From Symbiodinium natans (taxonomy: Eukaryota; Sar; Dinophyceae; Suessiales; Symbiodiniaceae), in the NCBI GenBank assembly GCA_905221605.1, contig CAJNDS010002102.1:847647-911646 (forward strand): a stretch of 64,000 nucleotides of DNA, read 5' to 3'. Position 1 is the stretch's first letter. Each line of letters starts with the position of its first letter. Made by a program: the position numbers and the translations under genes. The notes below the pieces were generated by a model, which made no database searches, was not told the origin of the DNA, and was given only the letters and a program-made list of their open reading frames with translations. Positions 34,835 through 46,389 of the stretch are shown here, piece after piece.

Positions 34835-35276
34835 CTTCGACCCCTCGACAGAGATTGTTTCGTTTCAGCACCAAGATCAGCCCGGCACCGAACTGGGTTC
34901 CGATGAAGTGGTGGCCTCAACTGAAATGCAACCGCACTGCCGAAACAAGCTTCTCAAGTTTGTGTGATGCTACACATAGTCCGAACGGGAGCCCTTCCCA
35001 TCTGGTCATTTTGCAGATGAAGCAAATGCCACCGGCATCCCCCGGGACCGCGGCCAAAAGAACCCAAGAATATGGAATCTCCTCGGTGGTTCGTTGGACA
35101 TATCCGGCCCCACACAGCTCCGCAACTGCAAAGAAATGGATGATGCAGCCGAGGCTCGTAGTAGCATGGACATCGTAAGTGCAAGTCCCTATACCGGATG
35201 TGACATGGCTGCGGCGGGAAGAGCTTCTGATTGATGATTCCGAGATGCGAGCTGGATCATGGAAAATAAGTCGCAC
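34835..35276 (-). CDS. Three exons of a gene of unknown function
   Basis: Exon a (35276-35195) begins ATCCAG|GTG and encodes VRLIFHDPARISESSIRSSS then RRSHVTS, ending in phase 1 at GTATAG. Exon b (35125-35015) follows a strong acceptor (CATTTCTTTGCAG) and encodes AELCGAGYVQRTTEEIPYSW, then VLLAAVPGDAGGICFI, ending in phase 1 on a GC donor. Exon c starts at 34915 and encodes HHFIGTQFGAGLILVLKRN, with its donor near 34835. The introns are 69 and 99 bp. Phase agreement at both junctions supports the model. The glycine- and hydrophobic-rich strands look like a globular domain, but I do not recognise it. Confidence 0.5.
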
Positions 35277-38200
35277 CTGGATGCCTTTTGAGTCACCTAC
35301 CCATGAAGGAATCGGGGGGGAGGGGGGGGGAAAACCTGAAGAGCTGAGGGGTTCGACTCTCACTCGTCTCACAGAGGAAAAGCAGGGAGGACTTCTGTGG
35401 AGGGTTTCTGGGTTCAGGCTCTCAAGGCTTTCAAGAGTTCTGTGAGGCTGTGTAAGCGCTTTTTTGGGGGGGAGGCCCAGGCCTGGAACTTCAGGCCTGA
35501 CTCTGCAGGCCCTTTTTACACCTCCCCTTCTAAGTAACGTTAAGACACTATGCGTCCGGGGGCACGTGGAGGGAGGAGGTGGGAGTGGGGGCTAGCTCCC
35601 CCGCACACACGGCTACTAAATAAGCATAATTTTCGGCGTTGATGCCTCCTACATTTTGTTCTGCTCTCGCTCCTCCTTTTCCGGGGAGTCTTCAAGTAAT
35701 GCTGACCAAGTTTGCTGGCTTTAAACAGGCTGGTGCGACATATTGGCGTAGGAGGTCCGATTTGAACAGCAGAAATCTTGGGGAGCTGCCGGGAACTCAA
35801 TTTCAAAACCGCCACTTGGGGATCGGAGACTACCCAGCTTGGGGAAGGGGTTGGAGGGGGGACGTGTACTGTAAAGGTACGACCATGAGCACCAACTACT
35901 GTATGGCAGCGTTTTCATTCCTTCGAACGGTGAAGAATCAAGGTCCCCCGGGACATGCCCAGAGAATCTACTCGCGATGCCCGCAAGGGAACCCGTACTT
36001 CTATGCATCAGCCACCACAATGCTAGGAGCCGCACTGCTACATGCTATTCGCTCATACCATCACGTTAACAAGCCCTTCCTGCGAAGATTTACAAAGCTG
36101 GACACATCACAGAATGCTACGTCTACGGGCGACTTGAGCGTTTCAAATACAGATGAAATGTCTCAGAAACCTATACATCAAGTGCCGGAGACTACTGGAC
36201 TGCCTACCATATAGACTTCATGGAGGTCTGGCCATGGGATTCTGCGAAAAAAGAGCCATATGAAGCGATCAACTCTTTATGAGCCACTCAGGCGCTCAAG
36301 GCCAAGCGCCGCCCATCGACATCGAAGGAAACCTGAATAACGGCAAACAGAACCGGATATGCAAATCTCCAATTTCGGGGCATTACTCAGCTAATCAACT
36401 ACGAAATGACGATATCACTGTATTGTAGTATTCTAGTATTCCATTACTACATTGTGATGCTCTGAAAACGTGATGTTGTTTCTTACTTTCTGAAAGTCAT
36501 ACAGTATGGTGGTTTCGGATCTGTTGGAGCTGGTCTTGAGTGAGGTTTGCTCGAGCGCTGTGCAGTATTGGGCAGTAGACAGCTGCCGAGGCTCCGGACA
36601 TCCTTCCGCATGAACAGCTCGGAGCCCGTGGCACGCTGAGTCCTCGAGTAAGAATTTTAGAACACGTTAGGAGGACAGGTACAGGCAGAGGAGGAGAGAG
36701 CGAGAGTTTCACAGAATGAGTGAGCAGGCGAGTGTGCATGGGAGTGAGGGTGCAGCACCCGCGGTAGGGAGGCATGGGGGGACAGGAATCCTGGAAGGGT
36801 CTAGCAAATTGTTGGGCCGGGTCACCTGTGTCGAACTCGAGCTTTTGCCCAAGACACAGCACTTCGTTTCTGGAGAGAAGCTTCACTCAACCTGTGACTG
36901 TTGTCACAGTCATTTCTAGATTTCAGCCTAAGGCACCCAATTCCTCCACAGGCACGTCGCCCTTCTCAGATTGCTGCAAAATCGGCTTTCTTATCCGAAA
37001 GGACAGACGCCCTTAGCAGCCACTAGGAAAGCTCGGAGCCGGACCACCAGGACGGATCCTGATCGGTGTTTGCTCGATTCTCGGGTGCCCGAAAACTATG
37101 GTGTGGCCACCATGCCCGGAAGAGAACAAATCCTTTATTGAGGCGTGCAAACTTCAAATTCTGAACTATGTAGCTTCCCGACGTACTTCAACACTTCGCG
37201 GATTTTTAGGACTTCGAGCTCCGCTCCCCTTCTTTTTTGGAGGTTTTACATGGGTGGCTGAGACCTCTGAGAACGCAGGGCTTCAGTTGTAAGGGCTCCA
37301 ACGGTCCGAACGGTTGCAAATCCGAAACTCTGCCACGTCAGATTAGAACCCTGCCACGCTATGCACGTGCACGGCACGCTGGTCCTGCTGAACCTGCATG
37401 CTCATGCCCTCCAGATTTTTATCGTCTTCTGCCCAAGCCTCAGATTCACCAAAGGCTTTCGTTTAAAGTTTGAACCGAGCCGTAGCAGGGTTGTGTTGTG
37501 CGCTAGTTGACTTCTTGGAAAACTTTAAGTTTAAGCGGACCAATGGCCTTTCGCACTGGCAGCACTATGTTTCGTGCTTCATGCTTCATGCTGAGCGCTT
37601 GGTTCTTGATTTCTTGTTTCACATCTACAGTGACAGCTCCGCATCCTAAAAACCCGCAGGACGGCCCATGTTATGTTCACATGTTTCAGGTCCCTGAAAG
37701 GGGGCAAATAGCTAAGCGTGCACCTGCGCGCAGATTCTTTTCAAGTCCCTGCTATGAGATCGATCCTGAGCCCTCGGTTCTCCAATTCAAGACATCACTT
37801 CCCCGTCTCCACTTCAGATCAGAACTTCAAGCCCCGCACGGGCTTGATCTACAACAAAAGTCTAAGGAGTGTGCTGGCAAAGCCCCGACGGCAGACTCAA
37901 GGGTGCAGTCAACAAGCTCCGGCCTAGGCGTCGCTTCGGGGGAAAGGAACAGTCTGTAGGTGAGACAATGTTTTGGGAAGCAAAAGAGGGTTGTTGCCGC
38001 AACAAAATCTTTGATAGCCATCTGCCTCGTTGATGATGCATATGCCTTCTGCCATACTTTTCATGTGCTTCTTCAGGGGGCCATGTAGCTCTCCTGCAAA
38101 ACAAAACATAGCTCTTGAGTCAGCTGCGCGTCAGCTGGCGGGCCATCAGCAGTCACCTTGGAAGGAGGGCTTGCTCTTGGGCCCTCTTGAATCAGTGAGA

Positions 38201-38661
38201 TTTTCTACGGACTAAGAGAGAAGTACTGGGGCAGATGCGGGAACGCCGGTAAGCTGCGTGTACTGCTTGAAGTAGCCCTCACCAGCCACCAGCTTGACGG
38301 GTTTGTGCAGACGACTCAGACAAACCAAAAGTCGCCTTCGCAAGAGCACCACGTCAGATGCTTCTGGCTCTGGCGGGTGGCACGATCAAAGCTGTATGAC
38401 ATGCTGTCACGGAGAACCATGTGATTCAGCCCACCTCGATCATTTCTCGAGTGTATGGGTATTTCACATACCTGGGAAACAAGAATGGGCAGGGTTTGAA
38501 CCTGGGGAGCCCAACGCTTTGCAACCACTTCAGTTGCTTGACGACCCCATGGGTTTTCAGTACTGAAGGCACTTCATCATGGCCGTGGCCTGTATACTAA
38601 AAGACCAACTCACTGCAACTTCAACTCAATGCCACTCCCTGTGCAACTTGCGCAGGCATGC
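35277..38661. other. Largely non-coding, with one ambiguous exon region
   Basis: Around 37.83-38.10 kb, two minus-strand frames both look protein-like (GELHGPLKKHMKSMAEGI, and SPEATPRPELVDCTLESAVG downstream), but I cannot choose a phase. A plus-strand ORF at 35639-36214 is discussed among the rejected items. Nothing else is supportable. Confidence 0.3.
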
Positions 38662-40059
38662 CGGACTCATGACAGGCTGGCAAGGTCGGCATGTTCAGTA
38701 GGTCTTCCTGGGACAGGGGCTCGCGATCGCAGCCCTGCTCCTTGAACATCTTCTGATAGTGGTCCTGAGCAGCGGCCAGGAGTCACATAAGTATACTGTA
38801 TAATCCTAATGAAATAAGCTGCAGAATGTGCCGCCGTAGACCCAAACAGTGAGACCATGTGAGCCCAGACAGTGCCCAGACATGGCAAGAGTGACGACGG
38901 CTTCGAAATCGCGGGGTCAGACATCCCCAAAGCGGTTTCACATTCCACGAGCCCAGACGTCCAACAGCGATGACAGCGCGCCCACACCTGCGCCGAGGCG
39001 AGAGCGCGACGATTTTCGTCCAACTTCCGAGCAGGCTTCGAGAAAAACCGCTCGGGCGCCGAGAGGCAACCTCTTCCGAGCCCTCTTACTCTGCATAACA
39101 CGGTTTGGGAATTGGAGGTCCGGGATGGTGCAGGTACATTCTTCAACGGGCAGAAGGGCTCCACGGAAGCACAACCTTGAAGACATCAACCCAGCAAGTT
39201 GGCTGCGCGTAGATTCTCGCGGAATTCGCGTAGAATGGTGTGGACTTCTCCCACGCGTTGAGTCACCAGCTGAGACATGCGACTCCTTGTATGTACAAAA
39301 GGAGGCCGATTTCTGCATTCATTGGTGCAGAGACATGCTCGTGCTTTGCAAGCAGTGTAATTAAGGGTCTTTGGCTTCCCCATGACAGAATTCGAGGCCT
39401 CAGCTCCTGCATGTGGAAATGGAGCTGTGTTGACGGAAGCTCCCTGAAAACAAACTTCAGTGAACTCCGAACCTTGCAGCATCCTGAAAGCCAAAAGGGA
39501 GCTCCGAAAGCTGCGCTGCCCTGAGGTCCCAGCCCAGTCTGCAATGCCTCCGCGCACGATCAAAGGCAGCTGATTCCCTCTTTGGGGGGGGGGGGGGGTT
39601 GAATGTGCTTCAAGGGGGACCGACATCCAACCTTATAATGCGTAGATTTCTGCACTTCAGTCGACTCCCGCAGCGAGGTGATCTGAGAAGCCGGCATTGC
39701 TCCAAGAAGTAGTCCACCGGATGCCTTGTTGGGCACGTATATTGCAGCTATCCTTCGTGACTTCGTGACATAAAGACACCTCTGGACCTCACCGGGACTA
39801 AGAAACTTCCACCTGAAAGCTTCCAGGGGCTTCACGGACCCAACTGAGCGAGCGCACGCGGCATGGTACATGCGGTACTTGTACTCTGGGTCATTCCTGC
39901 CCAATGTATCATTTGATGCAAATTGGTGCAAGCCAGCAAGCCTCGGTCGTGGAATGCAGCTGATGGGAATCTTCTTTGGGTGTGATCTGCTGTTGGGGTT
40001 GATGTTGACGACGGTCGCCCAGTCCTTGTGAGCTCGGACAGCCGTGGATTGATAGACTC
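38662..40059 (-). CDS. Multi-exon gene with a 142-codon exon, function unknown
   Basis: The exon at 40059-39632 begins CCCAG|GA and is open for 142 codons, ending AAG|GTTGGA. It reads VRAHKDWATVVNINPNSR, then RLAGLHQFASNDTLGRNDPE, YKYRMYHAACARS, and RRIAAIYVPNKASGG. An exon near 39.29-39.19 kb has two possible frames, one giving QLVTQRVGEVHTILREFREN. The exon at 38764-38662 begins CTCAG|GAC and reads DHYQKMFKEQGCDREPLSQE, then DLLNMPTLPACHES, with a GC donor after it. The coding character of the first and last exons is strong. No known domain is recognised; whether all three belong to one gene is inferred from order and phase. Confidence 0.55.
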
Positions 40060-40813
40060 CTGGGCAGCGTGGGGGTGGTGAGTGGCGACCGCCATTGGCC
40101 TACTCTTAAGCCTCCAAAGGTCCTGTGTGCCTGAGCACAACACACGGCTTTGCATGGTGGCACTTGCTGACAAGACTCCATGATGATGCTAGCAGACATG
40201 GAGTACTTCACCTGGCGCGCACACTCGGCTTGCACAACGGCTACCAGTCAAGTACAGCCCGAACTCCCCCAAATATCATGCGCTCAATCCTTATAGTTCG
40301 TCACGTTCAGCACGTATGTTGCGGCGACTGAGCTGGACACCAGCTCGGCTCCTAACCATCAACCGGATGCCTGAAACACCTCCCTGTACCAGCATCCTCT
40401 GTGGGAGCTGGAATATGCTCGGGAAGGTACCTGAGGGATCTCGGGGATCTCAGCATGCAAACGAATTTGCTAGGGGAGTGATGCTTGCGCAGAAGCATTT
40501 GTCAGCTGACTGTTACCGCTATATCCTTGTACATATATACTGTATGTTCATGGTAAATCTGGTCAATCTTTGTGCGGACGTTCCCCCTAAAAATCCAGTA
40601 TGTCGAATCGACTCTGAGTGTTCATACTGCGGAGACAGCCGTACTAAAATGGCAACCATGGCAGCTGGAAGTGCTGTCTGCGCACGTGTCCCAGTAGAGT
40701 CTATATAGGGCCTACGCAGATTCTAGAAAAGTCAGAGAGCGACTTACTGAAAGCCGCATCAAGGAAGTGAGCTGTGTCACTCCCATGAGGGATAACGTAA
40801 AAACATTTCCGCA

Positions 40814-41610
40814 TCACATCTGGATGATCGACATGGGAACTGTGGACCGGGAGCTGTCAAGTGTGTTCTCCGTCTGCAGCATCGCCTGCTCCAAAACTTG
40901 CGAGACTTCCTTGAAGCCGCTGCGCCTTGCCAAATCTTCTGGTGTGAGACCGCGGCGGGTCTTCACGTTGCGCCGGGCACCCAGAAGCAACAGCGCTTTG
41001 ACGACTGCGGGCTTGTTCTGGGAGACCGCCACATGCAGTGGATAGCCTGAAGACGACACACACCGTTTCTAACAAAAGTCGCTCGCCAGGGCGGATACAA
41101 AAAAGCACGCTGAACTCATGATAACGTTGGAGACTTTTAGTGTTGTGCCCCCCCCCCCCCCCAGAACAGTCGAAGTTGGTTTTCGCCGGCCCTGTTTACA
41201 CGGCCCACGGGTTTTCTATGATTTCGTGGGGAGGAGTTTCGCGTGAAGTTTTCTTACGGCGGCCGGACGATTTGACTGCATTCAGGATCCCAACGCCCAC
41301 CCCAAACAGTCAGGGCCCTGAAGAGCCCAGCCCATTTGACTTGTTTGTTAAGGGGGCCCCCACAACACAGGGTCCAAGATGAAGTCTCGGCCGAGGTTCG
41401 GGTGCGACCCCAGGCATGCTGAGCTTCGTTGATGTGCATGAAACCATTGGCCTGCAAGAAGGCCTTCACCTGCATCTTGAGCCTGAAGTCCCGGGTGCCT
41501 GGGTGCCAGGTCCTGAACCGCTGCAGAGTGCCTTCAAGACGCTCCGGGCTGCCTTCGCTGGTTCCCCAACTTCCGGTCTGAGTGGAGGAAAAAGACTGCT
41601 CCCTGTACAT
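40814..41610 (-). CDS. Ankyrin-repeat family protein, paralogue 1
   Basis: Exon A (41610-41409) starts MYREQSFSSTQTGSW and contains the family signature VKAFLQANGFMHINEAQHAW. A GT-AG intron of 362 bp in phase 1 leads to exon B (41046-40814). Exon B carries an ankyrin-type repeat (GYPLHVAVSQNKPAVVKALL, LLGARRN, then GLTPEDLARRSGF) and ends at TGA, giving about 144 residues. The order leader, short helical motif (ANGF...), one to two ankyrin repeats matches the other three copies in this window. Compared with paralogue 2 the intron has a 259-bp insertion. Ankyrin repeats normally bind proteins; the partner is unknown. The start could be slightly upstream. Confidence 0.7.
41123..41381. mobile_element. 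259-bp insertion in the ankyrin intron, MITE-like
   Basis: The segment is present in paralogue 1 but absent at the equivalent point of paralogue 2 (44.40 kb), where CTCATGAT runs straight into AAGTCTCGG. Its ends are imperfect inverted repeats (TTGGAGACTTTTAGTGTTGTG at one end, CACAACACAGGGTCCAAG at the other) and it contains a C tract. A near-duplicate ATGAT/ATGAA flanks it. Confidence 0.45.
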
Positions 41611-42231
41611 CTCCGGATCGGAAGGGGATCCTTCAGGGGACAAGCCAAACCCTACTTAGCTAATGTAGTAGATACCCGTGGACCCGTGCCAGGGGCGTGC
41701 AAAGTGTGCAGGCAGATATTTCACACACACACACACACATATCTTGCATATCTTCGCCAGAAGTGCGATTTCCGCATTTTAGGCCATGTTCCAACTGCCT
41801 CGTAGATCCTTTGCAGCCGCTGGGGCGAGTCCATGCTGCAGCCTGGAACGGCTTGGAAAGAGAAGCCCTACACACCTTGCGCTTTCAGCTTGACGGAAGC
41901 AACCTGCAAAAACCTGAGCCCTGCAGATCCAATAGGAAAGTTTTCCTACCATGCGAAAGTTTCACAGCAAGATTCTGCAACCCCTATGGTGTGGGGTTGC
42001 CCGAATACGAAGAAGCTTCGGCACCGGGGCCTTTGGCCAGAATGCCCCGAACCCGTTGAGCCCTTACCATGCCTGATGCTTAAATGCCTTAAAGGGCTCC
42101 TCAGCCCCCCAAAAGAACCTGAAACTTCTAGCTTCCGGTTCTCAAGAATTCTGGACATGGGCGTTCCTGACTAACACCTTGCGCAAGGAGGGCGGCCCCA
42201 AAACCACAAGGCCTGAAGCACGGGCCCCCGA

Positions 42232-42233
<2 letters not shown>

Positions 42234-42288
<55 letters not shown>
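42234..42288. repeat. (CA)n microsatellite
   Basis: About 27 perfect CA units. Confidence 0.95.
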
Positions 42289-42290
<2 letters not shown>

Positions 42291-43579
42291 ACACGAGCTC
42301 GCAGCCAGCAAATGCACGTGTAAGCAGCTAAGCAGCAATCCCGACACAACTCTTCAGACCCTGCACACCTTGCCTCTCACAGACCTGCGAAGTCATGGAA
42401 GAGGACAGGGGATTTAACGGAAGCCTTCAGAAGCTCACGGCTGCTCCAAGCGGTGCTAAGGTCTCGGTATCTCTCGGTGAAATTCGGTGGGAGTAGTTTG
42501 GTGCACTTGTTTGGCGACTTGGGCTGACGTATGGTGATTCGGTGTTAGTAACGGGCTCAGGCTTCAGAGACTGTTTGAGATGATCAGTGCGCATGATGCA
42601 GTGCAAAATGGGTAAAGGCCACGAGGCTATGTGTCATTTGGGCAGCTACTGAAAGTTCTTTCAGGGTTTGCGGCTGCTTGTTGAGCTGCTGGTTCAGGGA
42701 ACAATCACGGGCAGCAAAACATAATGACGACAAATAGCTGTTAATGCAAGAACTGTTTCTAGCACTTTGCTCGTGCAGAGGTGGATGCTTGGCAGAATGC
42801 TAAAATGCTTGCTTGCCTTTCTTGTCATGGCATGTATGCTGCCCCGCACGCGCCCGTCCCGCAAGCGAGTCTTCTGCCTGTCGGATGTTTTTGAGTCCAC
42901 GGCACACATGTGGGCACTTCCCAAGACATCCAAAGGGGATTGTTGCGTTGAGAAGTCCCATGCGAGTCGAAGCACCGCTGTGGGAGCTCGAGTCTTATTT
43001 GCCTGCAACAAATTGCGCAGCCCAACTCCACAACAGGAGTGTGAGCTGCGACCTTCTACGCACAGCACTCGAAGATGCAATGATATGTAAAAGCACGCCG
43101 GAGCGGCATGCGCAGGCAGAACTAATGTTGCACTTGACAGATGGCACCGTCTTGCTAAGCAAGAAGGACAGCCGCTAACTTAAATTTGTGTGTTCGAATT
43201 AACCGGCCTGCACCTTTGCACGAGGCCCACTGCTCGTTATCCGTACACACCCGGTTGCGGGTTTGAAAGGCGACCGTTCACCCGACAGGGACCTTACACG
43301 AATTCGACTATGCCGAATCGACTCTGAGACTCTGAGTGTTCAGAACCATGCTGACAAGTCGTTTAATGTATGGGCCCGGATCAAGCGGGCTTTTTCTTTA
43401 TTGACGGATGTCGCTGATTTGTAGGTGTGGTGGTGGGCCTCAAACATCGAGACCCCTTCCTGCCGCAACTTGACTTGCTTGGGATCAGCAATCAGCACCC
43501 TCGCCCAGCAACGTCAGTCATGGCACAGCTCATTCGAAAGTGTGCGTCGCATCAAGACCAGCCGCCCCATCCCTGCCCG

Positions 43580-43723
43580 AAACTAGGTGTCTTTGCATAG
43601 GCCAGTCGCAGCATGTCCAATGTCCTGTCAAAAACGAAACGCAAACCAAAAGCCTGGCCAACGACGAGCTGAGACGCGTCGGATCATATTCGGCTGATTG
43701 CCAAGGGCCGTAGAGTTGTGCAG
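43580..43723 (-). CDS. Candidate exons of an unknown gene between the ankyrin paralogues
   Basis: From 43723 (after GTAG) the frame encodes AQLYGPWQSAEYDPTRLSSS, and from 43624 (after GACAG) a second frame encodes TLDMLRLAYAKTPSFGQG. Both look coding. The join is unresolved: a GC donor at 43653 would leave only a 29-bp intron, while a GC donor near 43673 leaves about 48 bp. An exon candidate at about 43010-42890 (minus; KTRAPTAVLRLAWDFS) may belong to the same or another gene. Confidence 0.35.
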
Positions 43724-44091
43724 CTACATGCGCCACGAAAACGGCTCGCAACGAGACAGACACATCGGTTCGTCGCTTCGCCTTCGTGTAGATGCATCAG
43801 AAATGGAGGCCTCAATTTCTTTTTGTTTCTACACTGGTTCTACATATTTTGGGGGGGAGTGTCTTGGCCGACTATCACACCCAGTGGATATGGCCACTGC
43901 CTCCCACTTCGGGGCCTTTCAAGCAACAAGTTGAAGGACAGTTAAAGAGAAGCTCAGCTAACTTGCTACTAGCAGCTAGCAAACTGAAACCAACTGATCT
44001 GGTGAACGGCCGCACTGGATGCACGAGACGTCGAACAAATACTTAATTACAACAGCCGCATTGCTGCAAAGTCCCGTGGATCACATTTGGA

Positions 44092-44590
44092 TCACTGATG
44101 GGACTGGGACCGGGAGCTTCCAAGCGTGCTCTCTGTCTGAAGCGTCGCCTGCTCCAAAACTTGCAAGACTTCTTCGAAGCCGCTGCGCCTTGCCAAATCC
44201 TCCGGAGTGAGACCGCGGCGGGTCTTCACGTTGCGCCGGGCACCCAGAAGCAACAGCGCTTTGACCAGTGCCGGCTTGTTCTGGGAGACTGCCACATGCA
44301 GTGGATAGCCTGAAGACGACACAAATCGCTTCTAACAAACGTCGCTCGCCAGGGCGGATACGAAAAAGCACGCTGAACTCATGATAAGTCTCGGCCGAGG
44401 TTCGGGTGCGACCCCAGGCATGCTGAGCTTCGTTGATGTGCATGAAACCATTGGCCTGCAAGAAGGCCTTCACCTGCATCTTGAGCCTGAAGTCCCGCGT
44501 CGAGTTGCGGTTCGTCCGCGGGTCGGAGTTGCTGCTTGCGGTGGTCCAACTTCCGGTCTGAGTGGAGGAAAAAGACTGCTCCCTGTACAT
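44092..44590 (-). CDS. Ankyrin-repeat family protein, paralogue 2
   Basis: Exon A (44590-44413) starts MYREQSFSSTQTGSWTT and has the same VKAFLQANGFMHINEAQHAW signature as paralogue 1. A GT-AG intron of 103 bp in phase 1 leads to exon B (44309-44092), with GYPLHVAVSQNKPALVKALL, LLGARRN and GLTPEDLARRSGF, ending at a stop. This gives about 131 residues. The two paralogues differ in a proline/threonine spacer after GSW and in their last few residues but are nearly identical elsewhere, so the duplication is recent. Same strand, about 3.3 kb apart. Confidence 0.7.
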
Positions 44591-45299
44591 TTCTGCATCG
44601 GAAGGGAATCCTAGCAGGGACACACCCGCACAAAAAAACAGAGCCAGTCTGCAAATTACACCCTGAATCAAACGCAGCAAAGAACAGCTGAACCCCGCGA
44701 CCAGAACTTCATATGTGCCACATCATACATTGCTTGCCATTTCTTCCAGCATGCCCTCTTCCTCCCCCCCCCCCTGCAGGGGCCTTTTGCAAGCGGTTGA
44801 AAGGTGTCCTTGTCCTCCACTTCTGGCTTCTCGTTAGCAGACTGGGGCCTTCAACTCAGGGTTACTCCAAAGGCCTTAAGGGCCGTCTTAAGGGCCGATG
44901 TTCAACAGCCCATGGTATGTGTAGATACATCACATCCTAAAAAGAAGAGGGAGAGGCATAACCATGGAGAGGGAAAGAAATGTATGAACTTCAAGGGTGC
45001 GTGCCTCTGGGTTGCGAAGAACTGTTGGAACAGCATGCTGGCTGGGTAGCGCGTGGGACAAGGGTGTCGCGGCACGTCTAGAAGTTCAGGAAACTGATTC
45101 AGCTGCGGCATGCAAGAAACTTGACATTACAAGCCTGACATTGCACGTCATGACGACACGGGCAAAGAATAGCCCTGGCGTGCTTTTCAACCGTTGTGGC
45201 TGCTGCTGTGGGGGAACCAGGCATCTCTGTGGATGTCCGGAGTCAGCCGACCCCCGAAATGCAGAAGATCTTGTAAGATCTTGAATTAATGCTCTGGGT

Positions 45300-45320
45300 G
45301 GGGGGGGGGGGGGGGGGGGG
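45300..45320. repeat. Poly-G tract
   Basis: A run of 21 G. Similar homopolymer G or C tracts occur at 41149-41162, 39586-39599 and 57870-57895. Confidence 0.95.
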
Positions 45321-45358
45321 AATAAGCGCAACTTTGTCGGTGCAGCAAGAATAGCATG

Positions 45359-45706
45359 CTACACGATCAGCGAGCTAGTAAACTTTAAACACGGTACTAG
45401 CTGTAAGCAATCTTTGCTCAGCAAACAGCCACAATGAGGGCGCAAGAGCATGGACAGCCTCCGGTACCCAGTTTCATCTGAGCCCATGATTACAGTACAC
45501 ATGCCTTGGAAGCCGTCCTTGCTGGGTGGTCTCTGATTCATGGCGAGCATTGCCAAGATGGTAGTTGCGAAGTGCATGGTAAATGGTAAGCTGTCAACAG
45601 CAAGACTCAGAAGAGACCTCTCACGGTGTCTAAATTCGCGAACCGAACCAATGATTCGACCGCGTGGCCACAGGGCCCTTGTCATCCGGGTCCCTGTGCT
45701 AGGCAA
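45359..45706 (-). CDS. Candidate ORF, about 100 codons
   Basis: One minus-strand frame is open to a stop at 45359 and reads well as protein: VREFRHRERSLLSLAVDS, a mildly hydrophobic MHFATTILAMLAM, then TVIMGSDETGYRRLSMLL. There is no internal evidence of splicing. Function unknown. Confidence 0.35.
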   Translation of the reverse strand: MPSTGTRMTRALWPRGRIIGSVREFRHRERSLLSLAVDSLPFTMHFATTILAMLAMNQRPPSKDGFQGMCTVIMGSDETGYRRLSMLLRPHCGCLLSKDCLQLVPCLKFTSSLIV

Positions 45707-46389
45707 ATGGCCATTCTAAGGGCCATGCAAAAACTTGAAACGGATTGGACGTTGAAAAGGGAATCTGCAGACCTAACTGTCTCCTGCCAAAATGGAAGAA
45801 GGCAGCAATTAGTATAGGTCTAGGAGGGTACAATGTCAGTGCATTGCCCCCAACCAATCATCATCTGCCGACCTCCTCGGCGGTCACCTGTCCTCCTGTC
45901 AAGGGCACAAAAACCGACTAGCAGACTGCAAACATCTGCAACCTTTCACGAAGCTCATACGCATCGACTCTTCAACGCTCTGTATGCCCCTTTTCTAGAC
46001 TGATCTGCACGCGAACATTGTGTTTCTTTCTTTCTTGCTAGGGACTGCTGGTGGTTTGCCTCTCTCTCCTCCTCCTGCTTCTTCTTCTTCTCTGCCTCTT
46101 TGTTTCTTTCTTAGGGCATGGGGGCGAACCCCCGGACATCTTTGCCAGCCCCTGTTGTCAGGGCTTCTCGGAAAGGAATGGAGCTGAGTAGGACCAGCTG
46201 GAACAGTCTTTCTCGCTCGCTCGCTCGCTCGCGCTCTCGCTCTCTCTCTGTTTCTCTTTCGCGTGCTCAGTGAACCAGTCAGACTGAAAGCACTGGACAT
46301 CCATGCAATCCTTCTACGAGACGCTGTTAAAGATTCAGAGAAACCACCAATGGAAGGGGCGCTCCAATGCTCCGGTCCTTGCATCCTTG

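Noticed and set aside
35639-36214. 191-codon plus-strand ORF
   Set aside because: Moderately long but without domain-like features, on the strand that otherwise has no genes; chance cannot be excluded. Transcript data would decide.
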